From assembly GCA_023458095.1 (NCBI GenBank), contig JAEXAS010000012.1, positions 1 through 35,035 of the forward strand: DNA of 35,035 nucleotides, written 5' to 3'. This DNA comes from Actinomycetes bacterium (GTDB lineage Bacteria > Actinomycetota > Actinomycetes > Propionibacteriales > Propionibacteriaceae). The translations under genes were made by a program, and so were the position numbers. The notes beneath the pieces are model-generated. The model was not told the origin of the DNA. It made no database searches and saw only the letters and a list, made by a program, of their open reading frames with translations. Position 1 is the first letter of the stretch; the number at the start of each line of letters is the position of its first letter. Positions 16,998 through 24,822 of the stretch are shown here, piece by piece.

Positions 16998-17468
16998 TCA
17001 GCCTTCGACGAGGGCCACGGCGATGGCGGCAGCGCCTTCGCCTCGACCGGTCAGACCCAATCCATCGGTGGTGGTGCCCGCCACGCTCACCGGCGCACCC
17101 ACCGCAGCGGAGAGAACCTTCTCGGCCTCGACACGCCGCGGGGCCAGGCGGGGTCGATTGGCGATCAACTGGACCGACACATTCACCGGACGCAACCCGG
17201 CCTCGGCCAGCCGCCGGACGCATTCGGTGAGAAAGGACACACCCGAGGCTCCAGCCCAGGCCGGATCATCGGTTCCAAAATTGCTGCCCAGATCACCCAG
17301 ACCGGCTGCACCCAGCAGGGCGTCACAGATCGCGTGGGCGACCACATCGCCGTCGGAATGCCCCGATAGGCCCATCGGCTCGTCGGGAAACTCCAAGCCA
17401 GCGACCCGCATGACGACACCTGCGGCATAGGCATGCACATCAGTGCCGATTCCTACCCGGCTGGTCAC
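16998..17468 (-). CDS. ispF: 2-C-methyl-D-erythritol 2,4-cyclodiphosphate synthase
   Basis: The protein has 156 residues, the normal family length. It closes CDP-ME 2-phosphate into the cyclodiphosphate MEcPP with release of CMP, the fifth step of the non-mevalonate isoprenoid pathway. The metal-binding residues are visible in GIGTDVHAY (Asp9, His11) and LSGHSDGDVVAHAICDALLGA (His42). The loop after GDLGSNF reads GTDDP, and the C-terminal GTTTDGLGLTGRGEGAAA is the CMP-binding signature. The start overlaps the ispD stop by 4 bp, so the two are co-translated; in some bacteria they are fused. Confidence 0.96.
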   Translation of the reverse strand: MTSRVGIGTDVHAYAAGVVMRVAGLEFPDEPMGLSGHSDGDVVAHAICDALLGAAGLGDLGSNFGTDDPAWAGASGVSFLTECVRRLAEAGLRPVNVSVQLIANRPRLAPRRVEAEKVLSAAVGAPVSVAGTTTDGLGLTGRGEGAAAIAVALVEG

Positions 17469-18166
17469 GATCGGCTCCGTGCGATCGCCTCAACCAGCAC
17501 CAGATCGGTGGGCTCGGTGACTTTCAGAGCAGCCCGATCGCCGTCCACCAGCGCCACAGGGTGGCCCAGCTCGGCCACCGCGCTGGCATCGTCGGTCACG
17601 TCCAGACCCGTGGCCTGTGCGTGCGCCAGGGCTTCAACCAGCACGGTGCGCACGAATCCCTGCGGAGTCTGCACGATCCGCAATGCGCTGCGATCAACAA
17701 CCTGTGAACCTTCGTCGGTGATTCGTCGCATGGAATCAGTCACCGGCAACACCGGAATGCAGCCCACCGCCCCATCGACCAGGGCGGCAATCACCCGGGC
17801 CACCATGTCGCCGGGCACCATGGCACGGGCAGCATCGTGAACCAGGACGTATTCGCATTCGGCCAACACCGGATCGCCTGCGATTGCAGCCAGGCCAGCC
17901 CGCACCGAGTCCTGCCGCCGAGCTCCCCCCAGCACGGTCGCGGCAGGGATCGGCGAATCGGCCAGGACGGTTTCAAAGGCGGCCTGCTCACCGGCGGGGA
18001 TCACCACAATCGCCCGGTTCACCCCTCCGGCAGCCAAGCCGTCCAGGCTGTGCCGCACCAGGGTGCGTCCAGCCACTTCTCGCAGAGCTTTGGGAGCTCC
18101 CGCGCCCAAACGAACGCCAGCGCCGGCCGCCACCACAATGGCGACGACCGGCGCGGTCGAAATCAT
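17465..18166 (-). CDS. ispD: 2-C-methyl-D-erythritol 4-phosphate cytidylyltransferase
   Basis: The protein has 233 residues. It transfers CMP from CTP to MEP in the third step of the non-mevalonate pathway. The nucleotide-binding start is VVAAGAGVRLGAGAPKAL (residues about 11-28, Gly-rich loop with Arg and Lys). GGARRQDSVRAGL (80-92), VLVHDAARAMV (107-117) and TPQGF (about 166-170) complete the family signatures, with TDDASAVA near the C-terminus. It follows carD after 14 bp and overlaps ispF by 4 bp; the order carD-ispD-ispF is conserved in actinobacteria. Confidence 0.96.
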   Translation of the reverse strand: MISTAPVVAIVVAAGAGVRLGAGAPKALREVAGRTLVRHSLDGLAAGGVNRAIVVIPAGEQAAFETVLADSPIPAATVLGGARRQDSVRAGLAAIAGDPVLAECEYVLVHDAARAMVPGDMVARVIAALVDGAVGCIPVLPVTDSMRRITDEGSQVVDRSALRIVQTPQGFVRTVLVEALAHAQATGLDVTDDASAVAELGHPVALVDGDRAALKVTEPTDLVLVEAIARSRS

Positions 18167-18180
18167 GTCTGGATCCGGCT

Positions 18181-18666
18181 TCAGGAGGCCAACACCTCGT
18201 CGAGCAGGACCTCGGCTCGGTCCTCCTCAACCTTTTCGGCGAGGGCCAACTCGGAGACCAGGATCTGACGGGCCTTGGCCAACATCCGCTTCTCACCGGC
18301 GGAAAGGCCACGCTCCCGCTCGCGGCGCCACAGGTCACGGACGACCTCGGCAACCTTGAGCACATTGCCCGAATGCAACTTCTCCACGTTCGCCTTGTAG
18401 CGACGTGACCAGTTGGTTGGTTCTTCAGCATGCGGTGCCCGCAAGACTCCGAAGACCCGCTCCAAACCGTCGGCATCTACAACATCGCGGACACCCACCA
18501 GATCAAGGTTGCAGGCCGGCACCCGAACCACCAGATCATTCTGGCCGACGATACGCAGGACGAGATAAAGCTTGTCTTCGCCTTTGATCGTTCGGGTTTC
18601 CAGGGCTTCGATGACAGCTGCGCCATGATTGGGGTAGACCACGGTCTCACCGATTGTGAACGTCAT
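18181..18666 (-). CDS. carD: CarD-family RNA polymerase-binding transcription regulator
   Basis: The protein has 161 residues from ATG at 18666. CarD binds the RNA polymerase beta subunit and promoter DNA to stabilise open complexes, chiefly at rRNA and housekeeping promoters. The N-terminal Tudor-like RNA-polymerase-interaction domain starts FTIGETVVYPNHGAAVIEA. The C-terminal helical DNA-binding domain contains the highly conserved EEPTNWSRRYKAN, including the Trp that contacts the upstream edge of the bubble, and LSAGEKRMLAKARQIL. An alternative GTG at 18681 is possible, but ATG gives the same start as mycobacterial CarD. It heads the carD-ispD-ispF unit, and the long leader suggests its own promoter. 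Confidence 0.96.
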   Translation of the reverse strand: MTFTIGETVVYPNHGAAVIEALETRTIKGEDKLYLVLRIVGQNDLVVRVPACNLDLVGVRDVVDADGLERVFGVLRAPHAEEPTNWSRRYKANVEKLHSGNVLKVAEVVRDLWRRERERGLSAGEKRMLAKARQILVSELALAEKVEEDRAEVLLDEVLAS

Positions 18667-18941
18667 ATCAGCGTTTACCACCTTTCCCGGCTATCAAGTC
18701 TAGCACTTTCCAGCGGGTCTCCGAAAGGCATCAATCCTAGCCAGGACCCCATTTCTGGGGTTGACAGCAGGTTACTTCTATGCATCCTTGCGGTCGTACG
18801 CCCAGCCCCTCGGGGTTGAATTTGCCAGCTAATGGCAACCGCCACAACCCCAGACTTCCGCGCAGGGCATACACGCGTACTGCTCGGCGGGCGCTATCGA
18901 GGTTCGCGCCCACCGAGCGTGATGGAGAGTGGTTCGCCTTA
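18667..18941. other. Leader of carD and end of the fructose operon
   Basis: This 275-bp gap separates carD (minus, left) from the end of the fructose operon (minus, right). For carD, a -10 candidate TAGACT is on the minus strand at 18697-18702 with a poor -35 (TTCGGA, 18720-18725). A small hairpin, CCCCA/TGGGG, sits at 18747-18760. The terminator candidate at 18812-18851 is listed separately. No small gene is supported. Confidence 0.4.
18812..18851 (-). terminator. Nested hairpin, probable terminator of the fructose operon
   Basis: An outer stem GGGGTTG (18812-18818) pairs with CAACCCC (18845-18851), and an inner stem TTGCCA (18822-18827) pairs with TGGCAA (18833-18838). It lies about 90 bp after the stop of the IIABC gene and upstream of carD, so it would insulate the two units. 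Confidence 0.55.
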
Positions 18942-21020
18942 TCAGGCCGCGATCTTCACCTGCTTGGCCGGGAAGACGGTCTTCGCGACGATCACCAATG
19001 TCGTGGCCACCAGCACCCCGGCCAGCAGGCTGATGAAGAAGCCGGCGATTGCCCAAGGCAGCGGGTTGAAGGCGAACAATACGAAGATGCCGCCATGCGG
19101 TGCTCGCAGACCGACACCCAGCATCATGCTCAAGGCGCCAGTCACCGCCCCGCCAGCCATCATCGACGGGATGACCCGCAGTGGATCGGCGGCCGCAAAC
19201 GGGATGGCGCCCTCGGAGATGAATGATGCGCCCAGCAGCCAGGCGGCCGTCCCGTTTTCGCGCTCGACCTCGGTGAACAAGTTCTTGCGCACCACGGTGG
19301 CCAAAGCCATGGCCAGCGGCGGCACCATGCCCGCCGCCATCACGGCGGCCATCACCTGGAAGTTGGCGGTCAGCCCGGCCGAAAGGCCGGCGGTGGCGAA
19401 GAGGTAGGCCGCTTTGTTGACCGGACCACCCAAGTCGAAGCACATCATCAGACCGAGCAGGGCACCCAACAAGATCGCTGAGCCACCCGACATGCTGGAC
19501 AGACCGGTCTGCATGGCTTGTGTGAGACTGGCCAGCGGGTGACCAAGGAAGAAGTACATCAAGGCTCCGGTGATGAAGGTCACCACCAGGGGAATGATCA
19601 CCACGGGCATCAGTCCGGACAACCAGCGCGGCGCCCGCAGACTGACCAGCCACGCCGCCAACACGCCCGCGACCAGACCGGTGATCAGACCTCCCAGGAA
19701 GCCGGCTCCGAGCGTCACCGAGATGGCGCCGCCCACGAATCCCGGAGCGATGCCGGGACGCCCGGCCAAGGCGTAGGCGATGTATCCGCTCAGCGCCGGC
19801 ACCAAGAAGCCGAAGGCAGCAGCCCCGACGGCGAACATCACCGCGCCCAAGGTCATCAGGAAACCCGCAGGCATACTGGTGGCCGTGGACTGGGCCAGCA
19901 CCAAGGATCCGATCGAGCTTCCTGCCGACACTCCCGCCTGGCAGGTATCGGCGCTCATCCAGGTCAACTCCGCGCAACCGCGAGCACCGTTGACCCCGGG
20001 CACCAACGCAATGTCGAAACCGCCGAACAGGAAGCCAAGAGCGATCAACAACCCACCTGCCGCCACAAAGGGGATCATGTAGGAGACGCCCGTCATCAAG
20101 GCGACCTGAACGCGTCGACCCCAACTCTGCTTGGCTGCTGAGTTCTCGGTGGTCGGTTCGGTCTGGGCCGAGGACGGACCGGCTACGCGAGCCGCTGCCG
20201 GATTGCCCACCGCAGCCAGGGCCTCGGCGACCAGCTTGTCTGGCTCGTTGATCCCCCGTTTCACGCTGGCTTCGATCACCGGCAGGCCGGTGAACCTCTC
20301 CCGGTCTCGCACCGGGAGGTCGGCGGCGAAGATGGCGGCGTCGGCTCGAGCAATGACGGCGGGATCCAACCAATCGATCCGTCCGGAACCTTGCGGCTCG
20401 ACGTGAATCTCGACCCCGGCGGCCTTGCCCGCCTGCTCCAGCCCATCGGCGGCCATGAAGGTGTGCGCGATGCCGGTGGGACAGGAGGTGACCGCCACCA
20501 GCACCGAGGGCTTGGCACCGGAGGTCGGCGCAGGCTCGCTCGACGCCGTCGCCGCAGGCTGGCTGCTCGTCGCTTCCGTGACCAGATCGACGACTTCCTG
20601 TGGCGAACTCGCGGTGCGCAGCGCATCGGTGAATTCCGTGCGCATCAGCGACCGAGCCAGCATCGCCAGCAGCTCCAGATGCGCGTCGTCGGAGCCTTCG
20701 GAGGCCGCAATCATGAAGACGAGATCAGCCGGCCCGTCCGCAGCACCGAAGTCTACGGGCGGCTGCAGACGAGCGAATGCCACCGAGTTTGTGGTTACCG
20801 CCGCCGAGCGGCAATGCGGAATCGCGATTCCGTTGCCGAGGCCGGTGGCCATCTTCGCCTCTCGACTCAACGCGTCGGCAGCCAGTCCAGCGGCATCGGC
20901 ACGGCCGCTGGCTCCAACGACTTCAGCAAGGGCGGTGATCACATCGGTCTTGGTGGCACCAAGATCGGCGTCCAGGCGCACGAGGTCTGCGCCAATCAAA
21001 GGGACGGGTTGTTGGGACAT
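18942..21020 (-). CDS. fruA: PTS fructose permease, fused IIA-IIB-IIC
   Basis: The protein has 692 residues from ATG at 21020 (AAGGA six bases upstream; the adjacent ATG at 21023 is also possible). It imports fructose across the membrane while phosphorylating it to fructose 1-phosphate. The IIA domain (1-150) has the phospho-His in GNGIAIPHCRS (His69). After an Ala/Ser/Pro linker, the IIB domain (170-275) has the phospho-Cys in VAVTSCPTGIAHTFMAA (Cys180). The IIC membrane domain (300-692) begins MTGVSYMIPFVAAGG and includes GPVNKAAY and SEGAIPFAA. One loop of IIC contains two Cys (GARGCAEL and DTCQAG), an unusual detail. It is the last gene of the fruR-fruK-fruA operon, 31 bp after fruK. Confidence 0.95.
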   Translation of the reverse strand: MSQQPVPLIGADLVRLDADLGATKTDVITALAEVVGASGRADAAGLAADALSREAKMATGLGNGIAIPHCRSAAVTTNSVAFARLQPPVDFGAADGPADLVFMIAASEGSDDAHLELLAMLARSLMRTEFTDALRTASSPQEVVDLVTEATSSQPAATASSEPAPTSGAKPSVLVAVTSCPTGIAHTFMAADGLEQAGKAAGVEIHVEPQGSGRIDWLDPAVIARADAAIFAADLPVRDRERFTGLPVIEASVKRGINEPDKLVAEALAAVGNPAAARVAGPSSAQTEPTTENSAAKQSWGRRVQVALMTGVSYMIPFVAAGGLLIALGFLFGGFDIALVPGVNGARGCAELTWMSADTCQAGVSAGSSIGSLVLAQSTATSMPAGFLMTLGAVMFAVGAAAFGFLVPALSGYIAYALAGRPGIAPGFVGGAISVTLGAGFLGGLITGLVAGVLAAWLVSLRAPRWLSGLMPVVIIPLVVTFITGALMYFFLGHPLASLTQAMQTGLSSMSGGSAILLGALLGLMMCFDLGGPVNKAAYLFATAGLSAGLTANFQVMAAVMAAGMVPPLAMALATVVRKNLFTEVERENGTAAWLLGASFISEGAIPFAAADPLRVIPSMMAGGAVTGALSMMLGVGLRAPHGGIFVLFAFNPLPWAIAGFFISLLAGVLVATTLVIVAKTVFPAKQVKIAA

Positions 21021-21051
21021 CATTGTTCCTTCCATTTGTGCAGCTTCTGAG

Positions 21052-22011
21052 TCAGGTCAGCGCGGTGAGCTGCACCGCACCGGCATTGAGTTGATCGGGT
21101 CGGGGAAGCTGAGTTCCGGCAAGTGCGGCAGCCGCTGACCCGTGCGCGATGGCTTGCCGCAGCCGCTCAGGCTCGGCCAAACCACGGGTCTCGGCCAGGA
21201 TGTAGCCGGCCACCGAGGAGTCGCCGGCACCCACCGTGCTGCGGACGGTGATGGGCGGCGGAGAGCCCCACCACGCGCCGGTCTCGGTGACCAAGACCGC
21301 GCCAGCCCCACCGAGGGTCACCAGCACCGCACGAACCCCGGCAGCAACCAGCGTCTGTGCTGCCGCAACGCTGCGGCTGGGATCACCGGCAGCAGCGCCG
21401 GCCTCAAGGGCCTCCGGATCAGCGCCGGTGAGTTGCGCCAGTTCAAAAGCATTCGGCTTGATCAAATCGGGGGCGACCTCATCAAAGGCGTCGGCGAGGG
21501 CCCGCAGCGGAGCATCAGAGGTGTCCACCGCAATCCGGCATCCCCAGGGACGCAGCGCACGGACAAGCTGGGCGTACCAGTCGACCGGAACCCCTGGCGG
21601 CAGTGACCCGGACAGCACAACCCAATCGGCACGCTCAGACTCCAGGACCAACAGGCGAGCCAGCGCCTCCACAGTTTCGCTGGCCAACTCCGGCCCAGAT
21701 TCGTTCACCTTGGTCGTCGTACCGTCAGCCTCGGTCAGGGCGAGATTGGTACGCACGGGCGCGCCGAGCCGGACCGTGCGGTAGGGCAGGTCGAGGGCAT
21801 CCAATCCGCGCAGGATGGGGTCATTGGCATCGGCGGGCAGGACCGCACGGACCGGATGTCCCGCGCTATGCACGACGCGGGCCACGTTGATGCCCTTGCC
21901 GCCGGGTTCAACGCTGACCCGCTCAGCACGCTGAACCTCCCCGCGCTGCAACGGTGCACCCAAGGTGATCGTCCGGTCCAAGGACGGATTGACAGTCAAG
22001 GTGACGATCAT
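21052..22011 (-). CDS. fruK: 1-phosphofructokinase
   Basis: The protein has 319 residues. It phosphorylates fructose 1-phosphate, the product of the adjacent PTS permease, to fructose 1,6-bisphosphate. It is a PfkB/ribokinase-fold enzyme. It opens MIVTLTVNPSLDRTI, has the sugar-binding GGKGINVARV (38-47), and the catalytic anion-hole and base in TVGAGDSSVAGY (Asp264). LIKPNAFELAQLTG (183-196) is the usual KPN.EL block. Its ATG overlaps the fruR stop by 4 bp. It could belong to the related tagatose-6-phosphate kinases by fold, but the operon settles the assignment. Confidence 0.95.
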   Translation of the reverse strand: MIVTLTVNPSLDRTITLGAPLQRGEVQRAERVSVEPGGKGINVARVVHSAGHPVRAVLPADANDPILRGLDALDLPYRTVRLGAPVRTNLALTEADGTTTKVNESGPELASETVEALARLLVLESERADWVVLSGSLPPGVPVDWYAQLVRALRPWGCRIAVDTSDAPLRALADAFDEVAPDLIKPNAFELAQLTGADPEALEAGAAAGDPSRSVAAAQTLVAAGVRAVLVTLGGAGAVLVTETGAWWGSPPPITVRSTVGAGDSSVAGYILAETRGLAEPERLRQAIAHGSAAAALAGTQLPRPDQLNAGAVQLTALT

Positions 22012-22772
22012 GCGATCACCACCTGCACACCGGCAGCCTCGAGCTGGCCACAGTCATTGGTGGCCACCCCCGCATCGGTCACGAGCACGTCGACGTCGGA
22101 AATCGCAGCGAAGGACACCAGGAGTTCAGCTCCGATCTTGGAGCTGTCGGCCAACACGATCACATGCTTGGCCGCGTTCACCATGGCCTGCTTCACGGCG
22201 GCCTCGTCAGCATCGGGCGTGGACAGACCGTGGGTCAGCGACAGACCGTTGACTCCGATGAAAGCAACATCACAGCGCAGCTTCGAGATCGCCGCGACCG
22301 TGTCCGCACCCACTGCTGCGCCGGTAATGCCGCGGACCCGCCCACCGAGGAGCTGGAGGTTGAGCCCATTGTTGATCAGTTGCCCAGCCACCGGAACCGA
22401 TCCGGTGATCACGGTTCGGGCCGACTCCGGTGTCAGCATCGCCGCTACCCGCGAGGTCGTGGTGCCGGCGTCCAACAGCAGCGAACCGGTAGCCCCGGGA
22501 AGGAACTCCATCGCGGCTGCGGCAATCTGGTTCTTCTGTGCGGCGTGAGTAGGTTCACGGTCGGCCAGTCCGGTCTCGGTGAGCTCAACATTCGAAGCGA
22601 TGACGGCGCCACCATGAACGCGACGCAGCACGCCTTGGTCGTTCAAGTAGTCCAAGTCACGGCGAATGGTCTCGGTAGTGACATCGAACTCCCGAGCCAA
22701 TCCGGCGACCGAGACTCGCCCCTTCTGCCGGGCCAAGTCATAGATCCCCCGCTGACGCTCCGCTGCGTACAT
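22008..22772 (-). CDS. fruR: DeoR-family regulator of the fructose operon
   Basis: The protein has 254 residues from ATG at 22772, with GGGAGAGGG upstream; the frame is open to 22793. The DeoR helix-turn-helix is at residues 1-57 (RQRGIYDLARQKGRVSVAG, then FDVTTETIRRDLDYLNDQG and RRVHGGAV). The C-terminal sugar-phosphate-sensing domain has LLLDAGTTTSRVA (about 105-117), GGRVRGITGA and DVAFIGVNGLS. It is first in the operon and overlaps fruK, so it is likely an autorepressor relieved by fructose 1-phosphate or a related ester, as in other actinobacterial fru operons. The ligand is inferred. Confidence 0.93.
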   Translation of the reverse strand: MYAAERQRGIYDLARQKGRVSVAGLAREFDVTTETIRRDLDYLNDQGVLRRVHGGAVIASNVELTETGLADREPTHAAQKNQIAAAAMEFLPGATGSLLLDAGTTTSRVAAMLTPESARTVITGSVPVAGQLINNGLNLQLLGGRVRGITGAAVGADTVAAISKLRCDVAFIGVNGLSLTHGLSTPDADEAAVKQAMVNAAKHVIVLADSSKIGAELLVSFAAISDVDVLVTDAGVATNDCGQLEAAGVQVVIA

Positions 22773-22803
22773 CGACCCTCTCCCTGCCAACATCCATGTT
22801 GTA

Positions 22804-22839
22804 TTACCTTGTTTTACTTTGGATTGACTGGGATTGCAA
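22804..22839 (-). promoter_or_regulatory. Promoter and direct-repeat operator candidate of the fructose operon
   Basis: Read on the minus strand, TTGCAA (-35, 22834-22839) is followed after exactly 17 bp by TAAAAC (-10, 22811-22816). Overlapping the -10 are two imperfect copies 10 bp apart, CAAAGTAA (22814-22821) and CAAGGTAA (22804-22811). A further inverted repeat, AACAT/ATGTT, lies at 22789-22800. DeoR-family regulators often bind such repeated sites next to the -10. The AT-rich patch stands out in GC-rich DNA. Confidence 0.6.
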
Positions 22840-22925
22840 GGGGTTTGCGGGACTTCTCATGGTTTTGGTTGGCTACCTTTGGCTTGGGTAGCGCGAAGCC
22901 ACCAGATCATTGACGTGGGCCCCGG

Positions 22926-23100
22926 CCCTTCGACAGGCTCAGGGAACGGCGCGCGGACTCCACCAACCCCACTCGCTTGACCCTTCGACAGGCTCAGGGA
23001 ACGGGGCAGAGCCCACCAGGCCCTTCGACAGGCTCAGGGAACGGCGCGCAGACTCCACCAACCCCACTCGCTTGACCCTTCGACAGGCTCAGGGAACGGG
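22926..23100. repeat. Four same-orientation family A repeats in a 95-bp duplication
   Basis: CTTCGACAGGCTCAG occurs at 22928-22942, 22983-22997, 23023-23037 and 23078-23092, all in the same orientation and spaced 55, 40 and 55 bp. The block 22926-23005 recurs at 23021-23100 (offset 95) with one difference, GCGCGCGG against GCGCGCAG. Unlike other clusters there are no inverted pairs. The block lies between the end of prs and the promoter region of fruR. No gene is supported. Confidence 0.92.
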
Positions 23101-23121
23101 TAGTTCGGCCTGATCGGCTAC

Positions 23122-24072
23122 TCAGCCGTAGGTCACCTCGTTGGAGAACAGACCCGAAACGGACTCGCCGCAGTTGATTCGCCGCACGGCTTCGGCGAAC
23201 AGGGGCGCCACCGACACCGTGGTGAGCCGTTCCAGGCCTTCGGGACCGGGCACTGTGTTGGTTGCCACAATCTCGGTGATGTCGGGAACCGCGTTGAGTC
23301 GCTCGACAGCCTTGCCGGAGAACAGCCCGTGGGTGCAGGCCACCGAGATGGACTTGACGTTGTAGCCGCGCACCGTGCTGATCAGTTCCACCACTGAGCC
23401 TGCCGTGGCGATCTCGTCGTCCAGGATGATCACATCCTTACCGCCGATCTTTCCCACGATCGAATCGATGGCCACCCGGTCGTCCTCCAGGCGACGCTTC
23501 GACCCGGCGGCCATTCCGACCCCGAGCATGCGCGCAAACTGGTTGGCCTCTTTGGCATTGCCGAAGTCGGGCGAGACGATCACGGTGTTGCTCAGGTCAC
23601 GATTGCGGAAATGCTCGGCCAACACCGGAAGGGCAGTGAGGTGATCAACCGGCATCGAGAAGAATCCATGCACCTGCTGAGCGTGCAGGGCCATGGTCAA
23701 GACGCGGTGAGCTCCAGCGGTGTGGATCAAGTCGGCCACCAGGCGTCCGCCGATGCTGATACGGGGGGCGTCCTTCTTGTCGGAACGCGCGTAGGCGTAG
23801 TGCGGCATCACCACGGTGACCTGGGCGGCCGAGGCGCCGCGGGCGGCGTCGACCATCATCAGCAGCTCCATCAGGTTCTCCTGAGTGGGAGGAACCAAGG
23901 GCTGCACGATGTAGACATCGCGTTGCCGGCAGTTTGCTCGCAGTTGCACCTGCAAACAGTCATTGGAGAATCGGGAAAGTCTCGACGGCGACAGTTCCAC
24001 ACCGAGAAGACTGCACATCTCCTCGGCGAAGGCGCTGTGCGCGTGGCCGGAGAACACAGTGATGTCCGTCAC
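23122..24072 (-). CDS. Divergent ribose-phosphate pyrophosphokinase (PRPP synthetase paralogue)
   Basis: The protein has 316 residues from GTG at 24072. It has the two-domain PRPP synthetase fold and would make PRPP from ribose 5-phosphate and ATP. Retained are His130 (ALHAQQVHGFF), the flexible-loop basic residues SKRRLEDDR (191-199) and an acidic PRPP loop VIILDDEIATAGS (214-226). It departs from the usual enzyme at several motifs: FSNDCLQVQL where FPDGE is normal, YARSDKKDAPRISIGGR in place of YARQDRK..REPISAR, ALH for DLH, and DDEIATAGS for DDMIDTGGT. This looks like a distinct actinobacterial subfamily, and the housekeeping prs is likely elsewhere. It sits 72 bp after regX3 with a small hairpin between, so it may be partly co-transcribed with the phosphate sensor. 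Confidence 0.85.
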   Translation of the reverse strand: MTDITVFSGHAHSAFAEEMCSLLGVELSPSRLSRFSNDCLQVQLRANCRQRDVYIVQPLVPPTQENLMELLMMVDAARGASAAQVTVVMPHYAYARSDKKDAPRISIGGRLVADLIHTAGAHRVLTMALHAQQVHGFFSMPVDHLTALPVLAEHFRNRDLSNTVIVSPDFGNAKEANQFARMLGVGMAAGSKRRLEDDRVAIDSIVGKIGGKDVIILDDEIATAGSVVELISTVRGYNVKSISVACTHGLFSGKAVERLNAVPDITEIVATNTVPGPEGLERLTTVSVAPLFAEAVRRINCGESVSGLFSNEVTYG

Positions 24073-24115
24073 GGCGGGTAACCCTAGCCCGCCTCGGGCC
24101 CTCAAGCCCACTCAG

Positions 24116-24133
24116 GGCGTCCCGCGAGACGCC
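24116..24133 (-). terminator. Short hairpin between regX3 and the PRPP synthetase gene
   Basis: Perfect arms GGCGTC (24116-24121) and GACGCC (24128-24133) lie 11 bp after the regX3 stop. The stem is short and has no U-run, so termination would be partial. Confidence 0.4.
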
Positions 24134-24144
24134 GACACCCCTGA

Positions 24145-24822
24145 TCAGGCGTTGAATTTGTAACCCAGGCCGCGGACCGTCAGCAGCAATTCCGGGCTGG
24201 CGGGGTCGGTTTCCAGCTTGGCGCGCAGGCGTTTGACGTGGACGTCCAAGGTCTTGGTGTCCCCGACGTAGTCCGGACCCCACACCCGATCAATCAGTTG
24301 GCCGCGGGTGAGCACTCGACCACAGTTGCGCAACAGCAACTCCAGCAACTCGAACTCCTTCAACGCCAACTGCACCGGCTCACCGCGCACGCTGAGTTCG
24401 TGACGTTCGACGTCCATACGGACCCCGCCGGCCTCGATAACATCAGCGATCAACTCGACCTCTTGACCGCGCCGAAGCACCGCCCGGATCCGGGCCACCA
24501 GCTCCCGGTGACTGAACGGCTTGGTGACATAGTCGTCGGCACCCAATTCCAGGCCTACGACTTTGTCGATCTCGGAGTCGCGCGCGGTCACCATGATGAT
24601 CGGGACGCTGCCGCGGGTGCGCAACTGGCGACACACCTCGGTGCCGGACAGTCCCGGCATCATCAGATCCAGCAGCACGATGTCGGCGCCACCGCGGTCA
24701 TAGGCGGCCAGGCCACTGGTGCCGTCCGCGGCCGCAGCCACCTCGAAGCCCTCTTTCTGCAAGAGGAAAGCCAGCGTCTCGCGATAGCTTTCCTCGTCCT
24801 CGATGATGAGCACCTTGGTCAT
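24145..24822 (-). CDS. regX3: OmpR/PhoB-family response regulator of phosphate limitation
   Basis: The protein has 225 residues from ATG at 24822. The receiver domain (1-120) has the acidic pair in IIEDEE (Glu9/Asp10), phospho-Asp52 in LLDLMMPGLSG, Thr79 and Lys101 in VTKPFSH. The winged-helix DNA-binding domain (about 128-225) includes ALKEFELLELLLRNCGRVLTR and the recognition segment VGDTKTLDVHVKRLRAKLE, which match RegX3. It overlaps the kinase gene by 4 bp (ATGA). The cluster with phoU marks it as the SenX3-RegX3 system, which turns on phosphate-uptake genes when phosphate is low. It probably binds the repeats at 25969-26038. Confidence 0.94.
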   Translation of the reverse strand: MTKVLIIEDEESYRETLAFLLQKEGFEVAAAADGTSGLAAYDRGGADIVLLDLMMPGLSGTEVCRQLRTRGSVPIIMVTARDSEIDKVVGLELGADDYVTKPFSHRELVARIRAVLRRGQEVELIADVIEAGGVRMDVERHELSVRGEPVQLALKEFELLELLLRNCGRVLTRGQLIDRVWGPDYVGDTKTLDVHVKRLRAKLETDPASPELLLTVRGLGYKFNA

